This document shows positions 24,034 through 32,042 of a DNA stretch of 64,000 nucleotides, piece after piece. This DNA comes from Rhodococcus triatomae BKS 15-14. Lineage in GTDB: Bacteria > Actinomycetota > Actinomycetes > Mycobacteriales > Mycobacteriaceae. Location: NCBI GenBank assembly GCA_000341795.1, contig AODO01000012.1:124001-188000 (forward strand), written 5' to 3'. Made by a program: the position numbers and the translations under genes. The notes beneath the pieces are model-generated. The model saw nothing but the letters and a program-made list of their open reading frames with translations, was not told where the DNA came from and made no database searches. How positions within the stretch are numbered: position 1 is the stretch's first letter; every line of letters starts with the position of its first letter.

Positions 24034-24848
24034 ACGCACCGGCACGATCGACCACGGGAGTCCGCGCGCCGGGGCGCGCGGAGATCGCGGCGCGTACGCT
24101 GCGCACCGACCTGTGGTGGCGTCCGCCGCTCCTGACGACACTCGGCCTGACCGTCTTCGTCGTCTATGCCACGATCCGGTCGTTCGTCCGCACGGCGTAC
24201 TGGGTGGACGAGTACCACTACCTGACACCGTTCTACTCACCGTGCGTCAGCGCGTCCTGCGTGCCCGGTTCGACGCACTTCGGCGTGTGGTTCGGCGAGC
24301 TGCCGATGTGGGTTCCGCTCGCGTTCCTGTCGTTGCCGTTCCTGCTCGGCTTCCGGCTCACCTGCTACTACTACCGCAAGGCCTACTACCGCTCGATCTG
24401 GCAGTCGCCGACGGCCTGCGCCGTCGCGGAGCCTCGGGCCCACTACACCGGTGAGACGCGGCTGCCGCTGATCCTGCAGAACTCGCACCGCTACTTCTTC
24501 TACGTCGCGCTGGTCGTCTCCGCGATCAACACCTACGACGCGGTGCTCGCCTTCCACCGCAGCACAGGCGGATTCGGCTTCGGGCTCGGCAACGTGATCA
24601 TCACGGTGAACGTGATCCTGCTGTGGGCGTACACGGTGTCCTGCCATTCCTGCCGGCACGTGACGGGTGGCAGGCTCAAGCACTTCTCCGCGCATCCGGT
24701 CCGGTACCGGCTCTGGACCTGGGTGAGCCGGCTGAACACGCGGCACATGCAGTTGGCGTGGACCACGCTCGGCACGCTGATGCTCACCGACTTCTACATC
24801 ATGCTCGTCGCGAGCGGCACGATCTCGGACCTGCGATTCGTCAACTGA
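24030..24848 (+). CDS. Succinate dehydrogenase membrane anchor (Sdh1-type)
   Basis: 272 residues, GTG start overlapping the upstream stop. Five hydrophobic segments are visible: about residues 28-50, 85-110, 145-168, 175-200 and 240-262. Conserved histidines (SCHSCRH between helices 4 and 5, and others) could ligate heme b. It is a single-polypeptide membrane domain, like Rv0249c of M. tuberculosis, that anchors SdhA/SdhB and reduces menaquinone. It lies directly before sdhA in the operon. Confidence 0.85.
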   Translation: MNAPARSTTGVRAPGRAEIAARTLRTDLWWRPPLLTTLGLTVFVVYATIRSFVRTAYWVDEYHYLTPFYSPCVSASCVPGSTHFGVWFGELPMWVPLAFLSLPFLLGFRLTCYYYRKAYYRSIWQSPTACAVAEPRAHYTGETRLPLILQNSHRYFFYVALVVSAINTYDAVLAFHRSTGGFGFGLGNVIITVNVILLWAYTVSCHSCRHVTGGRLKHFSAHPVRYRLWTWVSRLNTRHMQLAWTTLGTLMLTDFYIMLVASGTISDLRFVN

Positions 24849-24870
24849 TCGTCAGCAGAGGGGAGCACCG

Positions 24871-26892
24871 GTGGCGGAGGTCGAACGGCACGAGTACGAC
24901 GTCGTCGTCATCGGCGCGGGCGGCGCCGGACTGCGGGCGGTGATCGAGGCCAGGCAACGGGGCCTGCGGGTCGCGGTGGTGTGCAAGTCGTTGTTCGGCA
25001 AGGCGCACACGGTCATGGCCGAGGGCGGCTGCGCCGCCGCGATGGGCAACGCCAATGCGAAGGACTCCTGGCAGGTGCACTTCCGGGACACGATGCGGGG
25101 CGGGAAATTCCTCAACAACTGGCGGATGGCGGAGCTGCACGCCCGCGAGGCCCCGGACCGGGTGTGGGAACTTGAAACGTACGGTGCACTGTTCGACCGC
25201 ACCGCCGACGGGCGCATCGCGCAACGCAACTTCGGGGGGCACACCTACCCGCGTCTCGCGCACGTCGGGGATCGCACCGGTCTGGAACTGATCCGCACGA
25301 TGCAGCAGAAGATCGTGTCGCTGCAGCAGGAGGATTTCGCCGCGACCGGCGACCACGAGGCGCGAATCAAGGTGTTCGCCGAGTGCACGATCACCGAGCT
25401 GCTTCTCGACGAGGGGAGGGCCGGTGCCGGATCGGACGGCGCCGCAGTGGCGGGCGCCTTCGGGTACTGGCGGGAATCCGGCCGGTTCGTGGTGTTCGCC
25501 GCACCGGCGGTGGTGCTCGCCACCGGCGGAATCGGCAAGTCCTACAAGGTCACGTCGAACTCGTGGGAGTACACGGGCGACGGGCACGCCCTGGCGCTGC
25601 GGGCCGGCGCGAAGCTGATCAACATGGAGTTCATCCAGTTCCACCCGACCGGGATGGTGTGGCCGCCGAGTGTGAAGGGGATCCTCGTCACCGAGGGTGT
25701 GCGCGGCGACGGCGGTGTCCTGAAGAACTCCGACGGCGCGCGGTTCATGTTCGACTACATTCCCGCCGTCTTCAAGGGCCAGTACGCAGAGACCGAGGCC
25801 GAGGCCGATCAGTGGCTGAAGGACAACGACAGCGCCCGCCGCACCCCCGACCTGCTGCCCCGCGACGAGGTGGCGCGGGCGATCAACTCGGAGGTCAAGG
25901 CGGGTCGAGGCACCGAGCACGGTGGCGTGTACCTCGACATCGCCTCCCGGCTGCCCGCCGACGAGATCATGAGGCGGCTCCCGTCGATGCACCACCAGTT
26001 CCTCGAACTCGCCGACGTCGACATCACCCGGGAGCAGATGGAGGTCGGGCCGACCTGTCACTACGTGATGGGTGGGATCGAAGTGGATCCGGACACCGGA
26101 TCGTCGTGTGTTCCGGGTCTTTTCGCGGCCGGCGAGTGTTCCGGCGGGATGCACGGTTCGAACCGGCTCGGCGGGAACTCGTTGTCGGATCTGCTCGTGT
26201 TCGGGCGGCGTGCCGGACTCGGCGCGGCGACCTACGTCGAGTCGCTGGGCGAGCGGCCCGCGGTCACCGCGGCGTCGGTGGACGCCGCCGCGGCGATGGC
26301 ACTCGCCCCGTTCGATCCGCCGACCGGAACGACGCCCGAGAACCCGTACACGCTGCACATGCAGTTGCAGCAGGTGATGCACGACCTGGTGGGCATCATC
26401 CGGACGGAGGCGGAGATCCGGTCCGCGCTGGGGGAACTCGACCGAATACGGCACCGCCTGGAAACGGTGGCGGTCGAGGGTCATCGGCAGTTCAATCCCG
26501 GCTGGCACCTGGCGATCGACCTCCGCAACATGGTGCTCGTCAGCGAATGCGTCGCGCGGGCGGCGTTGATGCGCACGGAGAGCCGGGGCGGGCACACCCG
26601 GGACGACCATCCGGGCATGGATTCGAGTTGGCGGGGAACGCTCCTCGTCTGCGGTCTCGTGGGCGGAGCGGATCCCGGGGGCCGCGTCGTTCCCGACGTC
26701 GACGTCGCACCGGAAGCGCAGGAGCCGATGCGTGCGGACCTGTTCGCGCTCTTCGATTTCGCCGAGGTCGCCAAGTACTACGCGGATGCGGAGCTCGCCG
26801 AGCATCCAGGCAGCGCGGATGCGGAGCTCGCGAAGCATCCAGGCAGCACGGACGACGATCTCGCGGCGGGTCCGGGAAAGGCGGAGCAATGA
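24871..26892 (+). CDS. sdhA: Succinate dehydrogenase/fumarate reductase flavoprotein subunit
   Basis: 673 residues, GTG start with GAGGGGAG upstream. FAD-binding motif VVVIGAGGAGLRA is at residues 10-22; HTVMAEGG contains the His for covalent FAD attachment. Substrate residues lie in QFHPTGMVWPP and TEGVRGDGG, and the capping-domain GSNRLGGNS block is intact. It catalyses succinate oxidation to fumarate. The last ~35 residues are an unusual addition: two near-identical 11-residue units (ADAELAEHPGS, ADAELAKHPGS) and a diverged third, encoded by a 33-base tandem repeat. It overlaps sdhB by four bases. Confidence 0.93.
   Translation: MAEVERHEYDVVVIGAGGAGLRAVIEARQRGLRVAVVCKSLFGKAHTVMAEGGCAAAMGNANAKDSWQVHFRDTMRGGKFLNNWRMAELHAREAPDRVWELETYGALFDRTADGRIAQRNFGGHTYPRLAHVGDRTGLELIRTMQQKIVSLQQEDFAATGDHEARIKVFAECTITELLLDEGRAGAGSDGAAVAGAFGYWRESGRFVVFAAPAVVLATGGIGKSYKVTSNSWEYTGDGHALALRAGAKLINMEFIQFHPTGMVWPPSVKGILVTEGVRGDGGVLKNSDGARFMFDYIPAVFKGQYAETEAEADQWLKDNDSARRTPDLLPRDEVARAINSEVKAGRGTEHGGVYLDIASRLPADEIMRRLPSMHHQFLELADVDITREQMEVGPTCHYVMGGIEVDPDTGSSCVPGLFAAGECSGGMHGSNRLGGNSLSDLLVFGRRAGLGAATYVESLGERPAVTAASVDAAAAMALAPFDPPTGTTPENPYTLHMQLQQVMHDLVGIIRTEAEIRSALGELDRIRHRLETVAVEGHRQFNPGWHLAIDLRNMVLVSECVARAALMRTESRGGHTRDDHPGMDSSWRGTLLVCGLVGGADPGGRVVPDVDVAPEAQEPMRADLFALFDFAEVAKYYADAELAEHPGSADAELAKHPGSTDDDLAAGPGKAEQ
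26782..26847 (+). repeat. 33-base tandem repeat at the 3' end of sdhA
   Basis: Units at 26782-26814 and 26815-26847 differ by about two bases; a diverged third unit follows from 26848 to about 26880. The unit length is a multiple of three, so copies keep the frame and add 11 residues each (A-D-A-E-L-A-E/K-H-P-G-S). Confidence 0.85.
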
Positions 26893-27644
26893 GCCATCAG
26901 GCGTCCTTCCGGGTGTGGCGCGGCGACGCCGAGGGCGGTGTCCTGCGCGACTACACCGTCGAGGTGAACGAGGGTGAGGTCGTGCTCGACATCGTGCATC
27001 GGCTGCAGGCGACGCAGGCGCCGGACCTCGCGGTGCGCTGGAACTGCAAGGCGGGCAAGTGCGGCTCGTGCTCGGCCGAGGTCAACGGCAGGCCCCGGTT
27101 GATGTGCATGACGCGAATGTCGACCTTCGCCACCGACGAGGTCGTGACCATCACGCCGATGCGGGCGTTCCCGGTGATCCGCGATCTGGTCACCGACGTG
27201 TCCTTCAACTACGCCAAGGCGCGCGAGATCCAGTCGTTCACCCCGCCGCCGGACCTCGCGCCGGGGGAGTACCGGATGGCGCAGCAGGATGTGGAGCGCT
27301 CGCAGGAGTTCCGCAAGTGCATCGAGTGTTTCCTCTGTCAGAACACCTGCCACGTCGTGCGGGACCACGAGGAGAACAAGGCGGTGTTCGCGGGGCCGCG
27401 GTTCCTGATGCGCATCGCCGAGTTGGAGATGCATCCGCTCGACGTGGCGGACCGACGCGACGTCGCGCAGAGCGAGCACGGACTCGGTCTGTGCAACATC
27501 ACCAAGTGCTGCACCGAGGTGTGCCCGGAGGGCATCCACATCACCGACAACGCGCTCATTCCGATGAAGGAGCGCGTCGCCGATCGCCGCTACGACCCCC
27601 TGGTGTGGTTGGGCAACAAGCTGTTTCGTCGCGGGGAGCGCTGA
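26889..27644 (+). CDS. sdhB: Succinate dehydrogenase iron-sulfur subunit
   Basis: 251 residues from the ATG at 26889. The N-terminal [2Fe-2S] ligands are in CKAGKCGSCSAEV with a further Cys in RLMC. The C-terminal ferredoxin half has CIECFLCQNTC and CNITKCCTEVCPEG for the [4Fe-4S] and [3Fe-4S]/[4Fe-4S] centres. It passes electrons from SdhA to the membrane anchor. It is the last gene of the operon; no strong terminator was seen before the small exported peptide gene. Confidence 0.93.
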   Translation: MSHQASFRVWRGDAEGGVLRDYTVEVNEGEVVLDIVHRLQATQAPDLAVRWNCKAGKCGSCSAEVNGRPRLMCMTRMSTFATDEVVTITPMRAFPVIRDLVTDVSFNYAKAREIQSFTPPPDLAPGEYRMAQQDVERSQEFRKCIECFLCQNTCHVVRDHEENKAVFAGPRFLMRIAELEMHPLDVADRRDVAQSEHGLGLCNITKCCTEVCPEGIHITDNALIPMKERVADRRYDPLVWLGNKLFRRGER

Positions 27645-27705
27645 ATCCGACATTCCGCCGGGTCGATCGGCGAAATCGGGCCCGCGGACCACCCCCTCCA
27701 AGTAC

Positions 27706-27721
27706 TGTGATCGCAGTCACA
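27706..27721. promoter_or_regulatory. Second perfect CRP/GlxR-type operator
   Basis: TGTGATCGCAGTCACA is an exact TGTGA-N6-TCACA site centred about 28 bases before the 51-residue peptide gene. As at 23714, it is preceded by GTAC so that TACTGT overlaps the left arm: the two control regions have the same layout. Confidence 0.7.
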
Positions 27722-27740
27722 CAAGCTCGAGGAGGGCGAA

Positions 27741-27896
27741 ATGCAGGCGAAGTCGCTGGTCGCAGGGGTGGTGAGTGCCGCGTTCCTGGGTGCGACCGTG
27801 TGGGGCGCGTCCGCGGTCGTGTCGAACGGCGTCGCTCAGCCCGTCCTCCATCACGCTCCCGCTCCCGCGGTGGTCGCCGCCGAGGGTGGTCGCTGA
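27741..27896 (+). CDS. 51-residue exported or membrane micropeptide
   Basis: ATG at 27741 with GAGGAGGG at 27729-27736. The product starts MQAKSLVAGVVSAAFLGATV, a positively charged start and hydrophobic core typical of a signal peptide or single membrane helix. It ends in an Ala/Pro/His-rich tail (VLHHAPAPAVV). No family was recognised. Its own ribosome site and perfect CRP-type operator argue strongly that it is expressed. It could be a secreted peptide or a small subunit/assembly partner for the adjacent succinate dehydrogenase. Confidence 0.6.
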   Translation: MQAKSLVAGVVSAAFLGATVWGASAVVSNGVAQPVLHHAPAPAVVAAEGGR

Positions 27897-27918
27897 CACC
27901 GCCGTTTCGCGGTTCGGC

Positions 27919-28572
27919 TCACTGCGGCGGCGCGTCGACTATCTCGGTGCGCAGCTCGCTGTCGAGCGACGCGCGCACCAACGCGGCGGCGAGCGGTGCC
28001 ACGTCGCCTCCAGGCGCGAGTGCGGCGAGGTCGGCCGGTTCGGTCGGGAGTCCGAGATCGTCTGCCGAGCGTAGGGCGCGTTCGTCCAGGTAGGGGCGAA
28101 CCCACGGCCACACGTCCTGCACCTCTCGCAGGAAGATGGACGCCCCGACCTCGCCTATTCCGGTGAACTCGGTGAGCAGCGCGGTGGCCGCCCCGATGTC
28201 GCCGTCGGACCGCTCGGCCAGCTTCCGGAGGTCGCCTCGATATCGATCGCGGACCGTCTCGCCCATCTCCCGCAGCCGTGTGGCGGTGCTCTCGTCGTAC
28301 CGTCGGTAGTGCGCCCGCCCCAGGGCGGCAATGACGGAGCGGCGGTCGGCCGTCGCGGCTGCTTCGGGTGTGCGGATGCCCGCGTGGTACAACTCGCGAG
28401 CGGCGCGCACCGCGAGATCGGCCGAGATCCGGGTGCTGAGGAGCAGTGCGAGCACGAGGAGTTGGAACAGGGGCATCGGCCGATTCCGCATCGTGATGCC
28501 CGAGTCCTCCGCGTAGGTCGTGCCCGCCCGGTCGACGAGGCGGGATGCGACCTCGTCCGTGCTGCTGTTCAT
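27919..28572 (-). CDS. HhH-GPD-like (endonuclease III-type) protein
   Basis: 217 residues from the ATG at 28572; the upstream extension looks non-coding and no start has a convincing ribosome site. The N-terminal helix PLFQLLVLALLLSTRISAD parallels the LLSTQT region of endonuclease III. The segment LLTEFTGIGEVGASIFLREV (about residues 135-154) is a helix-hairpin-helix, followed by WPWVRPYLDERAL, where the conserved Asp would sit. No iron-sulfur cysteine cluster is present. It may be a DNA glycosylase-like protein of unknown lesion specificity. Confidence 0.6.
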   Translation of the reverse strand: MNSSTDEVASRLVDRAGTTYAEDSGITMRNRPMPLFQLLVLALLLSTRISADLAVRAARELYHAGIRTPEAAATADRRSVIAALGRAHYRRYDESTATRLREMGETVRDRYRGDLRKLAERSDGDIGAATALLTEFTGIGEVGASIFLREVQDVWPWVRPYLDERALRSADDLGLPTEPADLAALAPGGDVAPLAAALVRASLDSELRTEIVDAPPQ

Positions 28573-28655
28573 TCCCCGTGCGATACCCGTCCCGGCGCGC
28601 CGGGAAACCTGCCACCACACGCCGCCGCGTGTTGTCTCCCTTGCGTGATGAAGCA

Positions 28656-28684
28656 TTGTCGCCGTGAAATGTAGTAGGTATGCT
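28656..28684 (+). promoter_or_regulatory. Promoter of the ABC transporter operon
   Basis: TTGTCG (28656-28661) and TATGCT (28679-28684) are separated by 17 bases. The -10 lies inside an imperfect inverted repeat with GTAG (28671-28674) and CTAC (28683-28686) arms, a possible operator for the XRE protein encoded at the end of the operon. Confidence 0.5.
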
Positions 28685-28718
28685 ACGAATAACAGTAGAT
28701 CGATGATGGGGAGGGCTC

Positions 28719-29675
28719 GTGAGATCAACAGACGACGTCGTGATCGACGTCGACGCGCTGCACATGCGGTACGACGACACCGAGGTGCTGTCCGGAGTCG
28801 CGTTCCGGGCGCGGAGGGGTGAGGTCCTGGTCGTGCTCGGACCCAACGGGGCAGGCAAGACCACCACCATCGAGATCCTGGAGGGGTTCCGCGACCGCTC
28901 CGCAGGCGACGTCACGGTCCTCGGTGTCGATCCCGCGCACGCCGACGAGAACTGGCGCTCCCGGATCGGGGTGGTTCTGCAGTCGTGGCGCGATCACGCC
29001 AGATGGCGGGTGCGGGAACTTCTCGACCACATCGCCGCGTACCACCGGCCCTACCTCGACACCCGGCATCGGAAACCCTGGGACACGGACGAACTCCTGC
29101 GACTCGTCGGTCTCGAGGACCACGCGGGCGCGCGGATCTCGACGCTCTCGGGCGGGCAGAGGCGCAGGCTCGACGTGGCGATCGGGGTGGTGGGCCGGCC
29201 CGAGGTGCTGTTCATGGACGAGCCGACCGCGGGCTTCGACCCGGCGGCGCGCCGCGACTTCCACGACCTCGTCCACCGGCTGGCGGACCTCGAGGACACG
29301 ACCGTGCTGCTCACCACGCACGACCTCGACGAGGCCGCGAAACTGGCCGACCGGATCCTCATCCTCGCCGGCGGACGCATCGTCGCCGACGGCACGCCGG
29401 ACGAGCTGTCCCGCGCCGTCGCGGGTGAGGCGGAGGTGCGGTGGACCGTGGACGGACACCGCTACGTCCACACCACAACCGAGTCGACGAAGTTCGTGCA
29501 CGAGCTGTTCAAGCAGTACGGCGACGGCGTCGGAGAACTCGAGGTGCAGCGCGCCTCCTTGGAGGACACCTACATGGCGCTGGTCCGGCGTCACGAGTCC
29601 GGAGACGTTGCCGCCGGCACGATGCCGCACATCGGCGCTGCCGGATCTGCTCTGCTCGAGGAGGTTTCGCGATGA
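28719..29675 (+). CDS. ABC transporter ATP-binding protein (drug-export type)
   Basis: 318 residues, GTG start with GGGAGG upstream. Walker A GPNGAGKTTT is near residue 45, the Q-loop VVLQSWRDH near 90, signature LSGGQRRRLDVA near 145, Walker B VLFMDEPTAGFDP near 165 and the switch His in TTHDLDEA near 200. The C-terminal ~80 residues form the extra domain of DrrA-like exporters. With the permease that follows (four-base overlap) it makes a two-component ABC-2 exporter. The substrate is unknown. Confidence 0.88.
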   Translation: MRSTDDVVIDVDALHMRYDDTEVLSGVAFRARRGEVLVVLGPNGAGKTTTIEILEGFRDRSAGDVTVLGVDPAHADENWRSRIGVVLQSWRDHARWRVRELLDHIAAYHRPYLDTRHRKPWDTDELLRLVGLEDHAGARISTLSGGQRRRLDVAIGVVGRPEVLFMDEPTAGFDPAARRDFHDLVHRLADLEDTTVLLTTHDLDEAAKLADRILILAGGRIVADGTPDELSRAVAGEAEVRWTVDGHRYVHTTTESTKFVHELFKQYGDGVGELEVQRASLEDTYMALVRRHESGDVAAGTMPHIGAAGSALLEEVSR

Positions 29676-30523
29676 ACACCACCGTCCACGCCGCTCGGGT
29701 CGGCTTGACCCGCGGACGCATCGAACTCCGACAGCTCTTCACCGCAGCGCCCGACCTGATCGGGCAGTTCCTCACCCCGGCGATCTCGTTGGTCGTGCTG
29801 TACCTGCTCCGCAACCGTGAGTACGCCGGCGGAGACCTGTCGATCGCGGAACTCGCCCTGCCGGGCCTCATCGGCTCGATCGTCGTGTTCAACGGGCTGT
29901 TCGCGATCACGAACGTGCTGGTTCTCGACCGTGAGGACGGCACCCTGTTGCGCGCCAAGGCCGTTCCCGGCGGTATGACCGGGTACCTCGTCGGCAAGGT
30001 CGTGTCCGGTGCCGGGTCGGTCGTGGTCCAGGTCGTCGTGGTCCTCCTCGTCGGTATCGCGGTCATCGGCGGATCGTCGCTGGACGGTGTCGGTGCCTGG
30101 GTGACCTTTGCGTGGGTGCTGGCCCTCAGTCTGCTGGCCTCGCTTCCGATCGGTGCGATTCTCGGTGCCGTGCTCGACGGGCCGCGTGCCACGTTCCTGC
30201 TGACGATGCCGCTGATGGGTCTCGTCGCCATCTCGGGGATCTTCTACCCGCTCACCTCGCTGCCCGGATGGCTGCAGGCCGTCGCGCAGGCCTTCCCGAT
30301 GTACTGGAGCGGACTCGGCATGCGTTCGGCACTGCTTCCTCCGGAGGCGGTCACCGTCGAGATCGGGGAGTCGTGGCGGCACGCCGAGACGGCCGCGGTG
30401 CTCGGAGCCTGGGCATTGGTCGGTGTGCTGGTGGCGCCGGTAGTGTTGCGGCGCATGGCACGTCACGAATCGGGATCCAGCATGGCAGCGCGCCGGGAGA
30501 AGGCGATGCAGCGTGCCTTCTGA
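29672..30523 (+). CDS. ABC-2 type transporter permease
   Basis: 283 residues from the ATG at 29672, overlapping the ATPase stop. Six hydrophobic segments are spread from about residue 28 to 270, with the typical ABC-2 helix ISGIFYPLTSLPGWLQ near residue 190 before the amphipathic stretch. It is the partner of the upstream ATPase. Its 3' end overlaps the start of the XRE gene by 11 bases. Confidence 0.87.
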   Translation: MNTTVHAARVGLTRGRIELRQLFTAAPDLIGQFLTPAISLVVLYLLRNREYAGGDLSIAELALPGLIGSIVVFNGLFAITNVLVLDREDGTLLRAKAVPGGMTGYLVGKVVSGAGSVVVQVVVVLLVGIAVIGGSSLDGVGAWVTFAWVLALSLLASLPIGAILGAVLDGPRATFLLTMPLMGLVAISGIFYPLTSLPGWLQAVAQAFPMYWSGLGMRSALLPPEAVTVEIGESWRHAETAAVLGAWALVGVLVAPVVLRRMARHESGSSMAARREKAMQRAF

Positions 30524-30755
30524 GGTCATCTACAACCGCATCGCCATGCTCCGGGCCGAACGTGGACTGTCCCGGCGGGAGCTGGCGGACGCGCTCGGTG
30601 TGCACTACCAGACCGTCGGCTATCTCGAACGCGGCGAGTACAGCCCCAGCCTGCACCTCGCCTTGCGGATCGCGGCGTACTTCGATGTCGCGGTCGAGGT
30701 GGTGTTCTCGACGGAGCCGTTCCCGCGGCTCGGCTCCGGCACCGCAACGGCGTAG
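30513..30755 (+). CDS. Short XRE-family (Cro/C1 HTH) regulator
   Basis: 80 residues, GTG start inside the permease gene. Nearly the whole protein is one HTH_3 domain: RIAMLRAERGLSRRELADAL then GVHYQTVGYLERGEYSPS, with the typical AYFDVAVEVVF tail. Such minimal regulators usually sit with the ABC exporter they control, so autoregulation through the promoter at 28656-28684 is likely. Confidence 0.85.
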   Translation: MPSEVIYNRIAMLRAERGLSRRELADALGVHYQTVGYLERGEYSPSLHLALRIAAYFDVAVEVVFSTEPFPRLGSGTATA

Positions 30756-30776
30756 CGCGCGACGCGCACGGCCACG

Positions 30777-31892
30777 TCAGCGAACCAGCACGTTTCGGGC
30801 GAACTCGTGCGCCTCGTGTTCTGAGGCGAGCATCGTCTCGAGATGGCCCTGCGGGTACACCCGGAACGTGAACCGCTGGCCCGCCGCGGTCAGATCCTTC
30901 GCCAGCGCGAACGTCAGCGGGGCCGGCACGACCGTGTCGAACAGTCCCTGCCCCAGGAACAGGGGTTGCTCGTACCCGCGGATGGGGATCGCGAGCATCT
31001 CGCGCAACGCCCGCAACAGTGGCTCGTCGACCTGACGGGAGAACAGCGCGCCGATCGACGTGGCGCCGACCGCTGCCGCCGCCTGCTCGTAGCAGAGCTC
31101 CCCGACCTGCGCGAGCACTTCCTCGCCGCGGGCACTCAGGTAGGAGTTCACGTCGACGCCGGGATCGGTTGCCCGTAGCCCCGCCAGCGCGTAGGCGATG
31201 AACACGGTGGTGCCCTGCAGCGGCAGCGCGGGGAACAGTGGGCCGCCGAGGACAGCGAGGTTCTCGATGTTCGACGGCACACCCAGGGCGACGGTGCCGC
31301 GGTGATCCAGTTCTGGCGCATGCGATTCGGCGAGGGTCGCGGCCACCATGACGGCCTGCCCGCCCTGCGACTGGCCGAGGGCGACCCACCGATCCGACAG
31401 GTCCGGTTCGACGGCCCGGGCCGCGCGGACGACGTCGATCACCGCAAACGCTTCCGAGCGGCCGTCGAGGTACGGGTGCAGCCCGTCGGTGCCGAGTCCG
31501 ACGTAGTCCGTCGCGACGATCGCGTAGCCCTGGGCGAGCCAGCGTCCCAGGTAGGGTCCGCCGATCCTGCCCGAGACGGTCGGTGCGCACGAGTCGGCGA
31601 TCCCGACCGCGCCGTGCGCCCACGAGATCACCGGCCAGCCTCCGGGCGGCGGTTCGCCGGGCGGCACGAACACCGCGCCGGTGGACAGCGCCGGCCTGTC
31701 GTGCGGGCCCAGGGTGCGGTAGGTGATCGCCGTCCCGGAGGCCGAGCCGGGGATCAGGTGTTCGGGGGGCAACGGCCGGGTGGCCGTCACGGTCCCGGGG
31801 GTGACGGGCTGCATGGCGACGGGAACGGCGACCGCGACCGGCAGCACGAGCGCTGCGGCGACAGTGGCTGTGGCGGCCAGACGCGCGAGCAT
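30777..31892 (-). CDS. Secreted lipase (secretory lipase family alpha/beta hydrolase)
   Basis: 371 residues from the ATG at 31892. An N-terminal signal peptide (MLARLAATATVAAALVLPVA) is followed by a mature alpha/beta-hydrolase. The nucleophile elbow is LGQSQGGQA, the acid is probably Asp in LFDTVVP, and the His lies in PQGHLET near the C-terminus. It resembles Candida-type and mycobacterial secreted lipases (LIP family, as in Rv1592c of M. tuberculosis, from memory). It acts on extracellular acylglycerols or esters. It converges with the XRE gene. Confidence 0.83.
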   Translation of the reverse strand: MLARLAATATVAAALVLPVAVAVPVAMQPVTPGTVTATRPLPPEHLIPGSASGTAITYRTLGPHDRPALSTGAVFVPPGEPPPGGWPVISWAHGAVGIADSCAPTVSGRIGGPYLGRWLAQGYAIVATDYVGLGTDGLHPYLDGRSEAFAVIDVVRAARAVEPDLSDRWVALGQSQGGQAVMVAATLAESHAPELDHRGTVALGVPSNIENLAVLGGPLFPALPLQGTTVFIAYALAGLRATDPGVDVNSYLSARGEEVLAQVGELCYEQAAAAVGATSIGALFSRQVDEPLLRALREMLAIPIRGYEQPLFLGQGLFDTVVPAPLTFALAKDLTAAGQRFTFRVYPQGHLETMLASEHEAHEFARNVLVR

Positions 31893-32042
31893 GTGACCAG
31901 TGTGCGCAGTGATGTGGCCGGCGGACGGGTGTGTGGGCAACCACGGCGTAACGATCCGGCGTCGGAGTGTGCACTGTTGTGCAGGGTGCGCGTCCGGGCG
32001 GAAGCTTGATCCAGGGGCCGAACGACGGGAGCGGAGCGAGAC

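Noticed and set aside
24841..26889. Long open frame on the minus strand across sdhA (over 600 codons)
   Set aside because: It is antisense to a fully conserved sdhA; its residue make-up (Arg/His/Val-rich) and the lack of any domain or ribosome site mark it as a GC-driven shadow.
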